Of a DNA stretch of 64,000 nt, positions 61,289 to 64,000 are shown one piece after another. Within the stretch, counting starts at the first letter, position 1; each line of letters opens with the position of its first letter. The stretch is from Bombyx mori. Taxonomy: Eukaryota; Arthropoda; Insecta; Lepidoptera; Bombycidae. The notes under the pieces were generated by a model. The model was not told where the DNA came from, made no database searches, and saw nothing but the letters and a program-made list of their open reading frames with translations. Location of the stretch: the NCBI RefSeq assembly GCF_030269925.1, contig NC_085135.1:8742753-8806752 (forward strand). The letters are read 5' to 3'. The translations under genes were made by a program, and so were the position numbers.

Positions 61289-61348
61289 CTACAGTCCTCC
61301 CCCCCATCAATATTGTATAACGATGGGGAGAGGGGGAGAGGACTGTAG
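61289..61348. repeat. Hairpin in LINE J-B 3' UTR
   Basis: CTACAGTCCT pairs with AGGACTGTAG, as in J-A at 40185-40243. Confidence 0.65.
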
Positions 61349-61378
61349 CGTGGAGTGCGGATTCGCTCTCTCCCCCAT

Positions 61379-61548
61379 ATTAGGTTAGCTAGGTTATGTT
61401 AGGTTAAGTTAGATTAGGATTAGTTTAGGTGTGACGGCGCGCGCTGTCCCGGCACTCCACGGAGTGCAGGAACGGCGCGCTGCCGTCACTTAGATGTAAG
61501 TTAGATTAAGTTAGGCTTACTCTCGGTTAAGTTAGGTTAAGATGAAAT
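61379..61548 (+). repeat. TTAGG-like tracts and palindrome in LINE J-B 3' UTR
   Basis: TTAGG/TTAAG units lie on both sides of the hairpin at 61431-61489. GATTAGGATTAGTTT at 61412-61426 is the single, unoccupied version of the target that is duplicated around the SART-like LINE. Confidence 0.8.
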
Positions 61549-61554
61549 TGTAAA

Positions 61555-61649
61555 AACAAAAAAAAAAAAAAAAAAACCAAAAAAAAAAAAAAAAAAAAAA
61601 AACAAAAAAAAAACAAACAAAACAAAAAAAAAAAAAAAAAAAAAAAAAA
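61555..61649 (+). repeat. A-rich tail of LINE J-B
   Basis: About 95 bases of A with single C interruptions and one CC. Confidence 0.85.
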
Positions 61650-62188
61650 TATGGAGGAGAGCAGCAGCCGCCCCCGGAAGAAGGGAAGAATGAAGAGGAA
61701 AGAAGAAAGAAGAGAAGAGGAGAGAAGAGTGAAGAAGGAGACGAAGAAAGAAGTCGACCCCACACACATCTTCAAGCCTGCCTGATACTCCATCCAGCAG
61801 CGCATCACCCCTGCCTTATTAGGCAGGGAGCTACATGTCCGGGCAGAGGGGTTTCCCCGAGGCCCGTTCCGCGCCCCCGCAAGGGGACGCGACGACCCCA
61901 CGACTGCAAATTCAGTTCGAGACAGCGAGCCGGCGAGTCAAGACCTCTCCAGAAGAAGAGGAGAGAGCCAACCGAACAAGAAGAGACTCGCTCCTACGCC
62001 CTGCGCCGGTCAAGCCACGAGGACCGTGTGAACGCCATACTGAAGCCTTCGTTATTTTCCTCGAACCAATCCCAGCACCCGTTCCGCGACAGCCACTGCG
62101 GCAATACTCGAGCCACCACGTTTCAACGAGTAAGAAGTCTAAAAATCACACGTGGTGGCCGAAACCTGAGCGGTGGCCGTCCGGAATA
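61650..62188 (+). repeat. Shared segment downstream of LINE J-B
   Basis: Counterpart of 47656-48187 and nearly the same from about 61800 on; the purine-rich first 130 bases are more diverged. After CCGGAATA (62188) the sequence changes to an RTE-type LINE fragment instead of a BEL interior. It could be a solo or truncated LTR, or the limit of a duplicated block. Confidence 0.55.
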
Positions 62189-62685
62189 GTAAATCCCGAA
62201 CAGAGATTATAAATATAGCTACCAAATTTTACACTAAATTATACAGTCAACCAGACATTAATCCACTGAGGAAAAAAGATATCTATAGTCATACTAATAC
62301 CTCATCTGTACAACACTTTTCCGAGTCTGAAGTCTTAAGACAAGTAAAGAAACTTAAGTCAGAAAAGAGCCCAGGACCAGATGGAATTACCAACGAATAC
62401 ATCAAGTTAGCTAGAACCTTACTATTGACACCAATCACCATCTTATGGAACAAAATACTTGAAGAAGAAACTGTGCCACAGCTATGGAGGGAGTCTGAGA
62501 TTATATTACTATATAAAAAAGGTAATCCAGCTGACATAGGGAATTACCGCCCGATTAGCCTTATGCCCTGTTTATATAAATTATTTGCCTCCTGCCTACT
62601 TGAAAGAATATCCTCCAGCATTGATTCACACCAGCCGATAGAGCAAGCTGGCTTCAGAACGGGTCTTAGCACGGCAGACCATATT
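62189..62685 (+). pseudogene. RTE-clade LINE RT fragment
   Basis: One open frame shows KSPGPDGITNEYIK (about 62368), LLYKKGNPADIGNYRPISLM (about 62508-62567) and EQAGFRTGLSTADHI (about 62640-62685), the RTE-type fingers and palm start. It is cut at both ends: by the shared segment upstream and by the tail of the minus-strand LINE downstream. Confidence 0.85.
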
Positions 62686-63745
62686 AAATCAAATCAAATC
62701 AAATCAACAAAAATTTTTTTATTCAACATAAATGAAAGTACATACTTGTTGAACGTCAAAAGAACTACCGCCAATTCACAAGAACTAGCCTCCGTCCTGA
62801 GAAGAATTGGCAAGAAACTCAGCGGGCATCTTTTTTTTTTAATAAGAAATTATTATTTATTAATTTTTTAATATTAGATTTTTTTTTAAATATGAATTTT
62901 TTTCAATGAGTATTATAACAATTACTACAATATTGAAATGCCCGGAGCGAGCAACTCATTCCCACTTTGTGCAATCTTCTAGATAATCATTGACTTTATA
63001 GTAAGCTTTATTGCACAGATGTTCTTTAATAGTTTTCTTAAACCTATGTATATGTAGGTTCTGAACATCTTGTGGGATTTTGTTGTACAGGCGCACAGAC
63101 AAACTTCCGAATGAATTTCGTATCTTATGTAACCTACTCATCGGCACAACAAGCTTGTGTTTGTTCCTAGTATTTCTATTATGTATGTCTGACTTTTTAG
63201 GAAACTCCTCAATATGTTTACGAACATCATCAAATTTTCAAAAATGTACTGGGATGGCATAGTGAGAACTTTAATTTCTTTAAATTTCTCCCTCAGGGAT
63301 TCCCTTGAGTGCATGTTATAAATAGCACGTATAGCTCTTTTCTGCAGAATAAATATCATTTCTACATCGGCCGCATTGCCCCATAGCAAAATGCCATAGG
63401 ACATGACACTGTGGAAGTAACTGAAGTAAACTAAACGAGCCGTGTCCGCGTTTGTTAACATTCAAATTTTTTTTACTGCGTATGCTGCAGAGCTGAGCTT
63501 ACTCGCCAATTTATGATATGAGGTCCCAATTGCAGTTTGGAGTCCACTGTTATACCAAGAAATACGGTTGACTCAACAAGCTCCAATGATTCCTCAGAAA
63601 CAATTACATCACTATCCACTTGTCTCACATTTAAAGATGGTTTAATACATTTTAAAGTAAATTTAATACATTTAGTTTTCTTACTATTCAATAATAGGTT
63701 ATTGATACGGAACCAATGAACCACACACGAAATCGCATCATTCAC
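62686..63745 (-). mobile_element. 5'-truncated CR1-like LINE with a microsatellite tail
   Basis: At 62686-62706 the AATCA units (TTTGA on the element strand) form the 3' tail instead of a long A run, as in CR1/L2-type LINEs. On the minus strand the C-terminal RT region reads VHWFRINNLLLNSKKTK (about 63700) and FLGITVDSKLQLGPHI (about 63530-63575). LVYFSYFHSVMSYGILLWGN (about 63375-63435) and the family end KWE stop (about 62956) follow. Frame changes lie near 63465 and 63145. Confidence 0.82.
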
Positions 63746-64000
63746 TTCGTCTTAAACTTGTAATTGTCGTTTATAGCAACCCTAAGGCCTGCCGCGTCGG
63801 CAGCCGCGTCTGATCGCGCGCCGCGACCAATCAGGGACTCTCGTTGTCGGCTCCCGGCGCGACTCAAAGAGTAGCGACCGAAGGGCTTTCGCTTTGGCAA
63901 GCCGCGTGCGCCCCTTTTCGTGCGCCGACAGTTCACCCGCAACCACCGAAGCATACACACGAGAATACGTCCGCACCTCGCTCGCTACCATTCCTTTTCG
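63746..64000. other. Unassigned GC-rich DNA
   Basis: GC-rich sequence with GACCAATCAG (CCAAT-like, about 63826) and few features else. It may be the promoter or leader of another element that continues beyond the window. Confidence 0.35.

Larger units (their letters stand above)
56158..61649 (+). mobile_element. Jockey-clade LINE J-B
   Basis: The order is leader, ORF1, ORF2, a 3' UTR with TTAGG-like tract and hairpins, and a long A-rich tail (61555-61649). It is the same family as J-A. It lacks the SART-like insertion and so shows the empty site at 61412-61426. ORF2 and the 3' UTR are near-identical to J-A by eye, ORF1 much less so. Confidence 0.92.

Overview
The window looks like lepidopteran heterochromatin, most likely from a silkworm (Bombyx) genome. 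Evidence: tRNA-derived SINEs that I recognise as Bm1, LINE 3' ends that I recognise as BMC1/L1Bm type, an R1-clade LINE with the SART-type TAATG ORF1/ORF2 coupling, and TTAGG-like tracts. These family names come from recognition, not from a database search. I see no intact host gene. Almost every base belongs to a transposable element, and many elements are nested with exact target-site duplications (TSDs). The density of nesting resembles what is described for the silkworm W chromosome; that placement is inference.

Layout. 1-15187: the 3' part of a Ty3/gypsy provirus of errantivirus type (RT/RNase H, integrase, envelope, 3' LTR), itself inserted in a jockey-clade LINE. Its pol is split by a 4.3-kb deleted Ty3-type LTR element (2505-6813, TSD TACC), and its 3' LTR is split by a minus-strand BEL/Pao element (9933-15022, TSD CCGAT). 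15188-22140: a LINE 3' end, a 3' fragment of an R1-clade LINE (TSD of 14 bp), a CR1-like RT fragment, an internally deleted minus-strand R1-clade LINE, and an endonuclease fragment of another LINE. 22620-24420: a decayed spliced gene of an unnamed Cys-rich family. 24790-31049: two DD37D mariner copies, a Bm1 SINE and a BMC1-like LINE in AT-rich DNA.

31050-34878: a second copy of the deleted LTR element (TSD TATT). It lacks exactly the stretch that looks like a GT-AG intron in the first copy. 34968-47655: jockey-clade LINE 'J-A' with open ORF1 and ORF2. Its 3' UTR is interrupted by a full-length R1-clade/SART-like LINE (40322-47452; both ORFs open; 15-bp TSD). 47656-54760: a BEL/Pao element that has lost protease and most of RT and is interrupted by a BMC1-like LINE (12-bp TSD). 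56158-61649: jockey-clade LINE 'J-B', near-identical to J-A in ORF2 and the 3' UTR but clearly diverged in ORF1; it keeps the empty site of the SART-like insertion. 62189-64000: an RTE fragment, a CR1-like LINE 3' end and unassigned GC-rich DNA.

How the parts relate. The only coding-intact elements are J-A, J-B (short in-frame deletion in RT) and the SART-like LINE. The BEL and Ty3-type deletion derivatives have clean TSDs and near-identical LTRs although they lack working pol genes, so they were probably mobilised in trans by related autonomous elements. The TSDs give a relative insertion order: LINE, then errantivirus, then BEL and the deleted LTR element; and J-A, then the SART-like LINE.
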